Shown here piece after piece: positions 46,653 to 55,350 of a stretch of DNA of 64,000 nt. Under the pieces are notes generated by a model. The model was not told where the DNA came from. It did no database searches and saw only the letters and a list, made by a program, of their open reading frames with translations. Every line of letters begins with the position of its first letter. Position 1 is the first letter of the stretch. A program made the translations under genes and the position numbers. Source of the DNA: Taishania sp045629585 (GTDB lineage: Bacteria > Bacteroidota > Bacteroidia > Flavobacteriales_D > Crocinitomicaceae); assembly GCA_045629585.1 (NCBI GenBank), contig JAZQRM010000056.1, positions 1-64,000 on the forward strand, given 5' to 3'.

Positions 46653-47727
46653 TATTTACCTAACATACGGAGCTCTAATAACTCCACTTGGAAACGATAT
46701 CGAAAGTAATTGGAATGCCTTACTTGCGAATCAATCTGGAATAAAATTACATCCAAAAAGTGGTTTTAATCAAGAGGATTTGTACTTGTCTTTATTGGAT
46801 AAAAGAGCTGAATCGGATCGTTATGATTCTCTTCTGAAAAATGCCATTGCTAAAACAATGAATCTTTTTCCAACTATAGATTTTCAATCACAAAGAGTGG
46901 GTTTTATTGTTAGCTCAACTAAAGGAAATTTATGGGTTCTTCCAAATGATCCTTTCGCCTCAACCAAAACAATAATTTCAGAAATTACTGGAAACACCAA
47001 CGTTCCTATCATATTATCAAACGCTTGTATTAGCGGAGTAAGTGCAATAAATATCGCCGCAAATTCGGTCCGCGGAAATCAATTCGATCACGTAGTAGTT
47101 ATTGGAATTGATATCATTTGGGATTTTGTGAAATACGGATTTCAATCTTTATATGCGATGAGCCCCGAACCTGTCCGCCCTTTTGACACAGATCGTAAAG
47201 GTGTGAATTTAGGAGAAGCTTGTGCCATCGTAATTGTATCCAATACCATCCTTGAACAACACAGCGCAAAATACCTAGCCGGAACAAGTTCAAACGATGC
47301 CAACCACATTTCAGGTCCTTCAAGAACGGGAGAAGGATTGGTCCGAACGGTCGAACAAAGTGTTTCAAGAGCTGGCATTGAAAAAACATCAATTGACTTT
47401 ATATCTGGTCATGGAACAGGAACACTATTTAATGACGAGATGGAATCAATCGCATTTGATCGTTTACAAATAGCGAATAAACCCATTCATAGTTTGAAAG
47501 GGTATTACGGACACACGCTAGGTGCAGCTGGCGTTGTAGAAACCGTAATCGCATTGAAAATGATGGAAGAACAACTGGTCATTTCATCGCTCGGCTATAC
47601 GACATGTGGAACATCAAAACCACTAAATATCATTACCAAAAATCAAGCGTTACCGATCAGACGTGTACTTAAAACTGCATCTGGTTTCGGAGGAGGAAAT
47701 GCTTCTTTATTATTTGAAAAACTATGA
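46642..47727 (+). CDS. Beta-ketoacyl-ACP synthase (second copy)
   Basis: 361 residues, rather short for a FabF-type enzyme. Catalytic residues present: Cys129 in LSNACISG, His257 in SGHGTGT, His291 in YYGHTLG. It overlaps the thioesterase end by 11 bases and has an ATGA overlap with the half-ketosynthase that follows, a tight pairing that hints at a heterodimer. Confidence 0.88.
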   Translation: MLSNIYLTYGALITPLGNDIESNWNALLANQSGIKLHPKSGFNQEDLYLSLLDKRAESDRYDSLLKNAIAKTMNLFPTIDFQSQRVGFIVSSTKGNLWVLPNDPFASTKTIISEITGNTNVPIILSNACISGVSAINIAANSVRGNQFDHVVVIGIDIIWDFVKYGFQSLYAMSPEPVRPFDTDRKGVNLGEACAIVIVSNTILEQHSAKYLAGTSSNDANHISGPSRTGEGLVRTVEQSVSRAGIEKTSIDFISGHGTGTLFNDEMESIAFDRLQIANKPIHSLKGYYGHTLGAAGVVETVIALKMMEEQLVISSLGYTTCGTSKPLNIITKNQALPIRRVLKTASGFGGGNASLLFEKL

Positions 47728-48260
47728 GAATAATTGCCGAAGTACAGCTTTCACAAAAAGGATTAACCTCTAACGGAATTCAAAAAGCTTTTCAAGAAGA
47801 AAATTGGTTAAAAGAAGCTTATATTAATCTGAATACGCCTTATCCTAAATACTACAAAATGGATGTATTGTCAAAAATGGCTTTCATTTGTGTGGAAGAG
47901 TTAAAGCAAACAATCCCAACGGATTGGTGGATAAATGAAAGCATTCCGCAGATTATAGCGAACAAAAATGCAAGTACAAATACGGACTTACAATTCATAG
48001 AAAGTTACACAAACGAAGTACCCAGCCCATCTTTGTTCGTATATACCTTACCCAATATTGTAACCGGTGAATTAGCCATTCGCAACAAATGGTATGGACA
48101 AAACTGGTTTTTCATCTTAGAGAAACTCGATTGGGAATTTTTGGAACAACAAATTATCCTAAATTTATACGATTATCAAGGATTTGTTATTTGTGGATGG
48201 ACAGACATTCATACGGATTTAGCTACCGCAAATGCAACTTTTCGACTAATAGAATTATAA
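47724..48260 (+). CDS. Ketosynthase-like N-terminal half protein, catalytic Cys absent
   Basis: 178 residues, no named family was sure. SPSLFVYTLPNIVTGELAI near 112-130 and FVICGWTD near 160 line up, by eye, with SPTSFIQSTHNTIGGAIS and VLVGGSDE of the chain-length-factor-like protein at 49699-50595, so it looks like the N-terminal half of a thiolase-fold ketosynthase (the Ketoacyl-synt_2 type). No Cys at the active-site helix and no C-terminal half with the two His residues, so it should not catalyse condensation itself. Inferred partner of the ketosynthase just upstream. Confidence 0.65.
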   Translation: MRIIAEVQLSQKGLTSNGIQKAFQEENWLKEAYINLNTPYPKYYKMDVLSKMAFICVEELKQTIPTDWWINESIPQIIANKNASTNTDLQFIESYTNEVPSPSLFVYTLPNIVTGELAIRNKWYGQNWFFILEKLDWEFLEQQIILNLYDYQGFVICGWTDIHTDLATANATFRLIEL

Positions 48261-48272
48261 CAAAAAGAAAAT

Positions 48273-48527
48273 ATGAGTGAATTAAAAGAGCAATTAAAGG
48301 CTCAAATCATCGAACAATTAAACCTAGAAGACTTAACACCTGAAGATATCGCTGATGACCAACTTCTATTTGCTGAAGATGGATTAGGATTAGATTCCAT
48401 TGATGCTTTAGAATTTATCGTTCTATTAGAATCAAACTATGGATTAAAATTAGCCGATCCTTCACAAGGGAAAGACGTATTTTTAAGCATCAATACACTA
48501 GCAGCATTTATAGAAGCCAATCAATAA
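48273..48527 (+). CDS. Acyl carrier protein (second copy)
   Basis: 84 residues, acidic. LGLDSIDALEFIVLLE contains the phosphopantetheine Ser (about 40). Slightly longer than the first ACP, and its stop overlaps the next ketosynthase start (TAATG). Two ACPs in one cluster may divide starter loading from chain extension. Confidence 0.9.
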   Translation: MSELKEQLKAQIIEQLNLEDLTPEDIADDQLLFAEDGLGLDSIDALEFIVLLESNYGLKLADPSQGKDVFLSINTLAAFIEANQ

Positions 48528-49702
48528 TGAAAATTTTAATCACTGGATACGGAGCAATAAGTGCACTTGGAGAAAATGTACCTGCTCATCTTGACGCATT
48601 ACTGCACGGAAGAACAGCTATAAAAGCAGGTGCGCGTGACTATTCAAAAGCTTTTCTTGTCGGTGAAGTACCTGGATTAAAAAAAGAATTAATTGAAAAA
48701 CATAAACTTTCAGTGAGCGGATCACGAACCACAATCTTGGGCGCGATCGCAGCTAAAGAAGCTTTTCAAAATCATAAAATAGATTCCGATATTCGTACAG
48801 GAATAATTTCTGGAACATCCGTCGGAGGAATGGACTTATCGGAAGTTATTTACCGCGACATGTTGGTCGATTCTAAATCAAATATTAAACTATTCCAGAA
48901 CCATCCGAGCGGAGATTCAACGGAACAAATCGCACGTGAATTAGGAATTATCGGATTTCAAAACACCATTTCGACAGCGTGTTCATCAGCCGCAAATGCA
49001 ATAATCATGGGCGCACGAATGATTCAAAATGGTATTTTGGATCGCGTTGTCGTAGGAGGAACAGATGCATTATCAGAGTTCACCATCAATGGATTTCGCT
49101 CGCTAATGATTTTTGACAATGAATGGTGTAAACCGTTTGACCAAAATAGAAACGGCTTAAACCTTGGTGAAGGCGCTGGATACATTGTACTGGAATCAGA
49201 AAAAAGCAATCAACAGTCAAAAGCGCCAATTATTGGCCAACTAAAAGGTTGGGGAACGGCCTCAGATGCTTTTCACCAAACGGCCTCTTCTCCCGAAGGA
49301 TTTGGGGCGCAACTAGCCATAAACGAAGCTTTAAAAAACGCTCAGCTTAAACCTGAAGCAATCGATTATATCAATGCACACGGAACAGCAACGCCTAATA
49401 ATGATTTAACCGAATCAATGGCATTAAAAGGTGTATTTGGAAATTCCGTTCCACCTTTTTCATCTACAAAAGCGCAAACAGGACATACCTTAGCGGCCTG
49501 TGGTGGTATTGAAGCTGTTTTCTGTTTGCTCGCCATTCAAAATAAGGTGCTTTTCCCGAATTTAAATCATAAGGAAAATATTTTCGATACCGATATAACA
49601 CCAATAAAATCACTTGCCCTAAACCAAACAATTTCAAACGTTTTGAGTAACAGCTTTGGATTTGGCGGTAACAATACCTCTTTAATATTTGCAAAAGCAT
49701 GA
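48527..49702 (+). CDS. Beta-ketoacyl-ACP synthase (third copy, KS-alpha-like)
   Basis: 391 residues with Cys152 in STACSSAAN, His285 in NAHGTATP and His320 in AQTGHTLA, so active by sequence. It ends with an ATGA overlap onto a degenerate ketosynthase. This pair has the layout of a KS with its chain-length factor, as in aryl polyene ApeO/ApeC, and would do the iterative extension. Confidence 0.9.
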   Translation: MKILITGYGAISALGENVPAHLDALLHGRTAIKAGARDYSKAFLVGEVPGLKKELIEKHKLSVSGSRTTILGAIAAKEAFQNHKIDSDIRTGIISGTSVGGMDLSEVIYRDMLVDSKSNIKLFQNHPSGDSTEQIARELGIIGFQNTISTACSSAANAIIMGARMIQNGILDRVVVGGTDALSEFTINGFRSLMIFDNEWCKPFDQNRNGLNLGEGAGYIVLESEKSNQQSKAPIIGQLKGWGTASDAFHQTASSPEGFGAQLAINEALKNAQLKPEAIDYINAHGTATPNNDLTESMALKGVFGNSVPPFSSTKAQTGHTLAACGGIEAVFCLLAIQNKVLFPNLNHKENIFDTDITPIKSLALNQTISNVLSNSFGFGGNNTSLIFAKA

Positions 49703-50595
49703 TTGGGATTGAACATATAGAAAGTATTGGACACCAAGCTTCATTTAAAGTTGAAAATGTGTGGTCGGCTCTTGAACCCTTGCAAACAGAAAGCCTTTTC
49801 ATCGCTCCAGAATATAAAAACTATATTCCTACTGGATCTTTACGCCGATTTAGCCACATTCTTCGTTTTTCGATGACCGCCGCTTTGGCTATTCAAGAAG
49901 CAATTGGACAAAAACCCTTTGACGCTATTTCCATCGGAACTGGATTAGGTTGTTTGGTCGATACCGAAAAATTCCTACAACAAGTGGTAAACTCAAAAGG
50001 CGAAACACTTTCCCCTACTTCATTCATTCAATCTACTCATAACACAATTGGTGGCGCAATATCAATGGCTTTGAAAAATCACAGCTATAATATGACTCAC
50101 ACTCAAAAATACCTTTCTTTCGAATGGGCACTTTTGGACGCTATGATGAAAATGAACGAAGGCGCACAAAACGTACTCGTCGGTGGTTCGGATGAAAACA
50201 TTCCTTTCTTGGCCAAATTACAACCCGATCTTATTAAAACAGATTTCCCACTAACGTCTGGAACAACATTTCTAAATCTAGTTCCAGAAAGTGATGTTTA
50301 TCTTAAGGATCTAACGATTTCCTATGGGGACAAAAACCAAGCATTAAACGCATTTTTAGAAAATAATAATCTGACACAAAAAGATATAGACTTAGTGCTA
50401 TATGCCAATAATGGCTTACCCGGAATTGAAAGTATACAATTTTTATCCTACACCGGAAATCACCAATGTAATGTTGGGTTTGCTTTTCATCTAGCTGTAG
50501 ATGCAATCCGATTTCAGGGAAATAAAACCATATTGATTATCAATGATCAACAAAAAGTCGGAACAAGTTTTAGCTTAGTGGTAGGGAAAGAATGA
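49699..50595 (+). CDS. Chain-length-factor-like degenerate ketosynthase
   Basis: 298 residues, thiolase-like, Ketoacyl-synt_2 type. SIGTGLGCLVDTEKF and STHNTIGGAIS follow the KS fold, but the active-site helix reads THTQKYLSFEWALLDA with no Cys; the exact equivalent position falls near Gln136-Tyr138. Shorter than an active KS and without clear catalytic His motifs. Predicted to form a heterodimer with the KS encoded just before it and set chain length. ATGA overlaps on both sides. Confidence 0.75.
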   Translation: MIGIEHIESIGHQASFKVENVWSALEPLQTESLFIAPEYKNYIPTGSLRRFSHILRFSMTAALAIQEAIGQKPFDAISIGTGLGCLVDTEKFLQQVVNSKGETLSPTSFIQSTHNTIGGAISMALKNHSYNMTHTQKYLSFEWALLDAMMKMNEGAQNVLVGGSDENIPFLAKLQPDLIKTDFPLTSGTTFLNLVPESDVYLKDLTISYGDKNQALNAFLENNNLTQKDIDLVLYANNGLPGIESIQFLSYTGNHQCNVGFAFHLAVDAIRFQGNKTILIINDQQKVGTSFSLVVGKE

Positions 50596-51353
50596 CAAAA
50601 CATCATTGGAATATCATCATTTTGATTGCTTTATTGACCATTGCTCTTGTTTTAAATCAGTCAATAATTAGTTGGGGAATACTTGTCTTTGCACTTTTCT
50701 TTTTTTCCATAAGATTAGCTTTTGGAATTAGTGTCATTAAAAACAATTACTTTTTTAAAGCAATCAATAAGTTAGAGAACAACCAAGTTTTATTGACATT
50801 TGACGATGGCCCACACCCTGAATACACCTCTACTCTATTAACTCAATTAGAACAGCATCAATTAGGTGCTATCTTCTTTGTGATTGGTGCAAAAGCTGAA
50901 AAATACCCTCAACTGATCGAACAAATTTTAGAAAAAGGACACATCGTTGCCAATCACACTTATAACCATCCGAATACTTTTGCCTTGTTGAATCAAAAAC
51001 AAGTAGAAAAAGAAATAACAATGGGGCAAAACGCTCTGTTACCGTTCAAAGATTCTTCCATCGATTTGTTTAGAACTCCAATTGGTGTGACCAATCCAAT
51101 AATAGCTAGAGCGGTAAAGGCAACGAAGGTTAAAACAATCGGTTGGACATTGCGAACCAAAGATACTGTTAAACAAGACCCTAAAAATTGGCTGACGATT
51201 ATTACAAAAAAAACGAAAGCGAATGATATTGTTCTTTTCCATGATACACAGGAAATGACCGCAACTCATTTGGAGGAGTACATTCGTACTTGTCAGAATC
51301 GTGGTATTGAATTTGTATCTATTCCCACTTTAAAACAATTATTTCATGCGTAG
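50592..51353 (+). CDS. Polysaccharide deacetylase family protein (NodB domain)
   Basis: 253 residues. Two hydrophobic stretches at about 5-45 anchor it. NodB motifs: TFDDGPHPE (metal-binding Asp-Asp near 71), NHTYNHP (H-x3-H type) and FLFHDTQE near 217. Family members remove N-acetyl groups from glycans; such genes are found in flexirubin loci but the role there is unclear. Overlaps neighbours by 4 and 8 bases. Confidence 0.87.
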   Translation: MTKHHWNIIILIALLTIALVLNQSIISWGILVFALFFFSIRLAFGISVIKNNYFFKAINKLENNQVLLTFDDGPHPEYTSTLLTQLEQHQLGAIFFVIGAKAEKYPQLIEQILEKGHIVANHTYNHPNTFALLNQKQVEKEITMGQNALLPFKDSSIDLFRTPIGVTNPIIARAVKATKVKTIGWTLRTKDTVKQDPKNWLTIITKKTKANDIVLFHDTQEMTATHLEEYIRTCQNRGIEFVSIPTLKQLFHA

Positions 51354-51966
51354 CATTTTACTAATAACAACGCTATTTTTTGCCTTTTTTACTTTCGGAC
51401 AAAGCTTTACAAAGGTAACTAACCCTGAAAACGTTAAGCTTTTCTTAAAAGAAAAACAAAAAGGAATTAAGAGTATTCAAGCCAATTTCACGGAAACAAC
51501 AACGCAACCCATGTTGAAAGAGGCGCAAAATGGCTCGGGACAATTCTGGTTTGCCAAACCGGATAAAATCAGATGGGACAACACAAGTGCAAACGTTTTA
51601 ATGCTCATGGATGGGAAACAAACGAAGTTGTACGAGAAGGGAAAGTTAAACACTAATGCGGCAGCACAAAAAATTGGAACAACCATTCAACAAATGATCG
51701 TAGGAATGATTAGTGGTGACTTTCTTGATAATGGAGAATATACCATTATCTATCATCAAAATGCGAGCAATTATAAATTAGAATTGCAACCCAAAAACGC
51801 ACGAATGGCAAAAGAAATCAAACAAATGAATTTGATTTTCAACCGTTCAACTGGTTATCTAACAAGTTTGGAAATGGTACAAAAAACAGGAGCTTCCGTT
51901 CAATATACATTTAATGAAATGAAAGTGAATACCAGCATCCCTCCAACAAAATTTATACAACAATAA
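51346..51966 (+). CDS. LolA-like outer-membrane lipoprotein carrier
   Basis: 206 residues. Signal peptide (about 1-18, ending FTFGQ), then a half-barrel: SIQANFTETTTQ, GQFWFAKPDKIRWDN and KLYEKGK, typical of LolA. A periplasmic shuttle for hydrophobic cargo. In aryl polyene clusters a LolA-like protein is thought to carry the polyene-lipid; the housekeeping LolA is probably elsewhere. Last gene of the overlapping run. Confidence 0.88.
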   Translation: MRSILLITTLFFAFFTFGQSFTKVTNPENVKLFLKEKQKGIKSIQANFTETTTQPMLKEAQNGSGQFWFAKPDKIRWDNTSANVLMLMDGKQTKLYEKGKLNTNAAAQKIGTTIQQMIVGMISGDFLDNGEYTIIYHQNASNYKLELQPKNARMAKEIKQMNLIFNRSTGYLTSLEMVQKTGASVQYTFNEMKVNTSIPPTKFIQQ

Positions 51967-52007
51967 ATAAACTGAACAAGGTCAATTTATCCCTTATCCT
52001 TAAAATC

Positions 52008-52937
52008 GTGGAAAGAATAAATCAACAAGATAATACCTCAACTACCAACCCAAGAAATGCTTTCATCGCATCTTTATTATCATTAATATTCCCCGGACTT
52101 GGTCAAATCTATAATGGCCAACCAAAAAAGGGAGCTATTTTCTTTACGCTAATTCTCCTACTCCCCATCTTATTCGGTTCGAGTGGAATGACCGCAACAT
52201 TTACCGGTTTTGTGCTGGTGAATGGCATCCTAATAGCACTTCGAGTTTTCATCATCATTGATGCAATCCTCAACGCAAGGAAACAAAAACAATATGTCTT
52301 AAAACAGTATAACAAATGGTATTTCCTACTACTAATTGCCATTGCTATGCTAACCATTCAAATGACTATTGATGTCAAATCCTTTTTAAACATTCAAGCA
52401 TTCAATATTTCCTCCAACGCGAACTATCCAACCCTGCAATTAGGCGATCATATTATGGTTGATACAAAAGCCTATAAAAACACTGCACCGACCTACGGAG
52501 ACATCGTAACTTTCACCGCGGCCGATCAACAGACGTATGTATTCCGAGTGGTTGGACTACCTAATGATGAAATTGAAATAATAAATAACACCGTCATCCT
52601 AAACGGGAAACCAAACAAAGAACGATTCATTGAGGAGACCTTATTGGATGAAATACCAATGCTAACATTTGAATCACAACTGCCAAACGGACGTAAACAT
52701 TTAATCTATAAATCGAAAGAGGCAAATGGAAATACACTAACATCAATTGAAAAAGGAATCGTGCCTACCAACTCTTATTTTTTACTGGGTGACAACCGCG
52801 ACTTTTCGATGGATAGCAGATACATTGGTCCCATCAATAAAAATAAGATAACGGGACAATTCGTATATAGTTTACGGGGGAAATCGGGTTCAAATAGAAT
52901 GAATCTGGTCTTGTCGTATGGAGAAAACAAGCTGTAA
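52008..52937 (+). CDS. Signal-peptidase-I-like (S26) protein with probable loss of catalytic Ser and Lys, GTG start
   Basis: 309 residues. N-terminal membrane part (about 15-120, FPGLGQIYNGQPKKG, as in TM-domain-fused signal peptidases) and a C-terminal S26 domain. Typical boxes are kept: YPTLQLGDHIMVD, GDIVTF, VVGLPND and GDNRDFSMDSRYIG. The residue three before the PTL proline, where the catalytic Ser normally is, reads Ala (codon gcg); the Lys before RVVGLP reads Phe (ttc). It may be a non-catalytic homologue. Start GTG at 52008. It follows lolA by 41 bases, and its 3' flank carries a copy of the POT gene's 3' end. Confidence 0.75.
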   Translation: MERINQQDNTSTTNPRNAFIASLLSLIFPGLGQIYNGQPKKGAIFFTLILLLPILFGSSGMTATFTGFVLVNGILIALRVFIIIDAILNARKQKQYVLKQYNKWYFLLLIAIAMLTIQMTIDVKSFLNIQAFNISSNANYPTLQLGDHIMVDTKAYKNTAPTYGDIVTFTAADQQTYVFRVVGLPNDEIEIINNTVILNGKPNKERFIEETLLDEIPMLTFESQLPNGRKHLIYKSKEANGNTLTSIEKGIVPTNSYFLLGDNRDFSMDSRYIGPINKNKITGQFVYSLRGKSGSNRMNLVLSYGENKL

Positions 52938-52942
52938 AAAAT

Positions 52943-52986
52943 CCCTTATCAAACGAATAGAATAATTGGTACCAAATCACACATTG
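52943..52986 (+). repeat. Direct repeat, copy 1 (remnant of a POT-gene 3' end)
   Basis: About 43 bases, roughly 85% identical by eye to 54261-54304. It lies just after the signal-peptidase-like stop codon. Read in the matching frame it gives KNPLSNE-stop, against KNSLSNK-stop of the POT protein, so it is likely a leftover of a second POT gene end or of a recombination. Confidence 0.6.
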
Positions 52987-53066
52987 ACAAAAACATTATA
53001 TATTTTTATTAATGTGCTGGAGAAAAAAAATCTAATGCTACCTTGTTTGGATAAACATAAAATACA

Positions 53067-54281
53067 ATGACTAAATTTACTACTAAAAAACATCCGATAG
53101 AAGTCTTCAATTATTCCTTTTCAAAAATGTTGGAAAGAGCATCCTATTATGGTTTGCGTGCTATTCTAGTCCTTTACATTTTCAGTGAATCTGCTAAAAT
53201 GGACAAAAATGAAGCGAGATTACTCTTTGGTATGTTTACAGTAGCATTAGTAGTTACTCCTATAATCGGTGCGCTTTTAGGTGATTTACTTCTTGGGAAT
53301 AAAAAAGCCATATTACTGGGTGGGATCCTTCAATCAATTGGTGCATTTAACTTATGTTTACCTACAACAACTGGTCTTTATACGGGATTATTTTTAATTG
53401 TCTTGGGGAGCGGGTTATATTCACCAAACCTTAACGCAAAATTCGGTAAAATATATTTGAACAAAACAAAATGGATGGATGCTGGATTTTCGATCTTTTA
53501 CCTTGCTGCAAACATCGGTTCGTTTCTAGGTGTATTACTACTCTCCTATGTTGGCGAAACATTTGGTTTCCACTTTGGATTTGTCCTATCCGGCATACTA
53601 ATGCTACTTTCCATACTGCCCGTATATCTTTCAAAAGAAACAAACTTAACTAATATTCCACCACTTGTATACGCTTTAAATAAACGTTTTTTAAACATAA
53701 TAATTGCCCTAACAATTGTTGGTATATATTGGAGCCTTTGTGAACTATCATCCACTCAAACCTATCAGATACCATCACGATTACTTGAAATATCGACTTA
53801 TATCGATCCATTTTTTATCACAGCATTAGATTCAAAAGCTCTTGCGATTCCAATTAGTATCATTGCTATTATTTTATGGACTTTTGTCTATTACAGTCCA
53901 TTCTTTAAGTTAGTTTTGGGCTTCATCTTTGGCGCTTTATCCTTTGCTCTTTTGCTAATGATACCCCAGCAACCCACCAATGCATACATCATCATTTACT
54001 TTATAGCACTGCTATTTCTCGCGATCTCGGAAATACATATTGGTCCCATTATTTTTTCTATTCTAACCAAATATACTAATCCCAAATATCTAGCAATCCT
54101 AATGAGTATTGCAATTTTACCTACTCGTTTATTTACTATTCTGGCAATTACTTTTAATCAACAATTTCAAGTTAATGCGCTATCTTATTTAAAATTTTCA
54201 ATCATAACAATGGTGGTAATAGCAATCGGGCTTATTTATTATATAAAATGGAATCTTAAAAATTCCTTATCGAACAAATAG
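53067..54281 (+). CDS. POT-family peptide MFS transporter
   Basis: 404 residues, about 12 transmembrane helices. The opening FSKMLERASYYGLRAILVLYI matches the ExxERxxYYG motif region of proton-dependent oligopeptide transporters, and GDLLLGNKKAILLGGILQS follows. Shorter than most POT proteins (usually near 450-500), mostly in the central loop. Takes up di- or tripeptides with protons, which would fit the secreted protease and DPP III of the window. The 3' end is part of the flanking repeat. Confidence 0.88.
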   Translation: MTKFTTKKHPIEVFNYSFSKMLERASYYGLRAILVLYIFSESAKMDKNEARLLFGMFTVALVVTPIIGALLGDLLLGNKKAILLGGILQSIGAFNLCLPTTTGLYTGLFLIVLGSGLYSPNLNAKFGKIYLNKTKWMDAGFSIFYLAANIGSFLGVLLLSYVGETFGFHFGFVLSGILMLLSILPVYLSKETNLTNIPPLVYALNKRFLNIIIALTIVGIYWSLCELSSTQTYQIPSRLLEISTYIDPFFITALDSKALAIPISIIAIILWTFVYYSPFFKLVLGFIFGALSFALLLMIPQQPTNAYIIIYFIALLFLAISEIHIGPIIFSILTKYTNPKYLAILMSIAILPTRLFTILAITFNQQFQVNALSYLKFSIITMVVIAIGLIYYIKWNLKNSLSNK

Positions 54282-54304
54282 AATGATTGGTCCAAAATCA
54301 ATTT
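54261..54304 (+). repeat. Direct repeat, copy 2 (end of POT gene and flank)
   Basis: Second copy of the 43-base imperfect repeat. Its first half encodes the last residues of the POT transporter; the second half carries a TTGG/CCAA motif after the stop. The two copies bracket the gene. Confidence 0.6.
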
Positions 54305-54341
54305 AATAATACCTTTAGCCCGCAACGGAAGAGAAAATAAC

Positions 54342-54839
54342 ATGGAGGAGCTCAATAAAATAGAAGAAATACTTCTAACCAATTTAAAATCCAATTTCAA
54401 GAATAGTAGTGAAGATTCGGAAGCTAGCGACTATTTTGGCTACAATTTTGAAATAAACGATCTCCTTTTTAAATATAGAAAAGCAAAGATTACGCCTAAA
54501 AAAATTGGACAATTTGTGACTTTATGGAAACGAAATACACTAAAACAAACCGAACCTTTTGATGAATCGGATCCATTTGATTTTTACCTCATCGTTACCG
54601 AAGAAATGGAAAAATACGGCTTCTTCTTATTTCCGAAAAATATACTCGTAAAAAGGCAAATACTTTCTACGACTGAAAAAGAAGGAAAAAGAGGATTTAG
54701 AGTATATCCCGCATGGACTAAAGCAGAAAACAAGCAAGCCATTAAAACTCAAATGTGGCAAACATCCTATTTCTTTGACTTTACAGAAAACCACCCAGAA
54801 ACCAAGCAACGATTGATCCATTTATTGGGACTAGGGTAA
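54342..54839 (+). CDS. MepB family protein
   Basis: 165 residues. LLFKYRKAKITPKKIGQFVTLWKR, FFLFPKNILVKRQILS and GKRGFRVYPAW are typical of the MepB family first named from the staphylococcal mepRAB locus. Function remains unknown. No signal peptide, cytoplasmic. No mepA-type efflux gene is adjacent, so the mep context is not conserved here. Confidence 0.85.
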   Translation: MEELNKIEEILLTNLKSNFKNSSEDSEASDYFGYNFEINDLLFKYRKAKITPKKIGQFVTLWKRNTLKQTEPFDESDPFDFYLIVTEEMEKYGFFLFPKNILVKRQILSTTEKEGKRGFRVYPAWTKAENKQAIKTQMWQTSYFFDFTENHPETKQRLIHLLGLG

Positions 54840-54939
54840 TTTAATAAAACTTCCAAAACACTTTTACAAACTTGCTAAAAGTTAATTCTTGAAAACAGCA
54901 AAGCACGAAAACATATTAATCTACTTTGCTGATTTTAAT

Positions 54940-54947
54940 TACTTTTG
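54940..54947 (+). promoter_or_regulatory. -7 promoter box of the hotdog dehydratase gene (TACTTTTG)
   Basis: TAnnTTTG match, 28 bases before the ATG at 54976. No -33 element at normal distance. Confidence 0.4.
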
Positions 54948-54975
54948 TCACTGAAAACAACGATTATAGATTACT

Positions 54976-55350
54976 ATGGCCATTTTGGAAGGATTTTACA
55001 CTGTCATTTCGACGGAAAAGCACACGGATTTACAAACAGATTTCACCATTGAAATAAATGCAAATCACGCAATTTTTGAAGGTCACTTTCCCAATATGCC
55101 AGTAACTCCAGGCGTAGTTCAATTAGAAATCGCAAAACAACTGATTGCAAAAATGATCGGGCATGAAGTGGTTTTATCCAAAATGTCGGCTTGTAAATAC
55201 ACCGCAATATTAAATCCAAACCAAACGCCGACGGTGGTCTTTAAACTGAATTTAACACCAAACGAAGAAGGAATTAAAGCAACCATTATAGTGGAGCAAG
55301 AAACCGTTTTCTCAAAGATAAATGCAACATATACCGAAAAATTGAGTTAG
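54976..55350 (+). CDS. Hotdog 3-hydroxyacyl-ACP dehydratase (FabZ/ApeI-like)
   Basis: 124 residues. FEGHFPNMPVTPGVVQLE contains the catalytic His of the FabA/FabZ HFPxxPxxPG motif. Short, single hotdog domain, as in the second dehydratase of aryl polyene loci. It lies about 3 kb beyond the main operon, after unrelated genes, so it may still serve that pathway. Its stop codon lies within the left arm of an inverted repeat. Confidence 0.85.
   Translation: MAILEGFYTVISTEKHTDLQTDFTIEINANHAIFEGHFPNMPVTPGVVQLEIAKQLIAKMIGHEVVLSKMSACKYTAILNPNQTPTVVFKLNLTPNEEGIKATIIVEQETVFSKINATYTEKLS

Noticed and set aside
49464..49802. 112-codon minus-strand frame across the KS/CLF junction
   Set aside because: Overlaps two well-supported genes on the other strand and has no recognisable domain.
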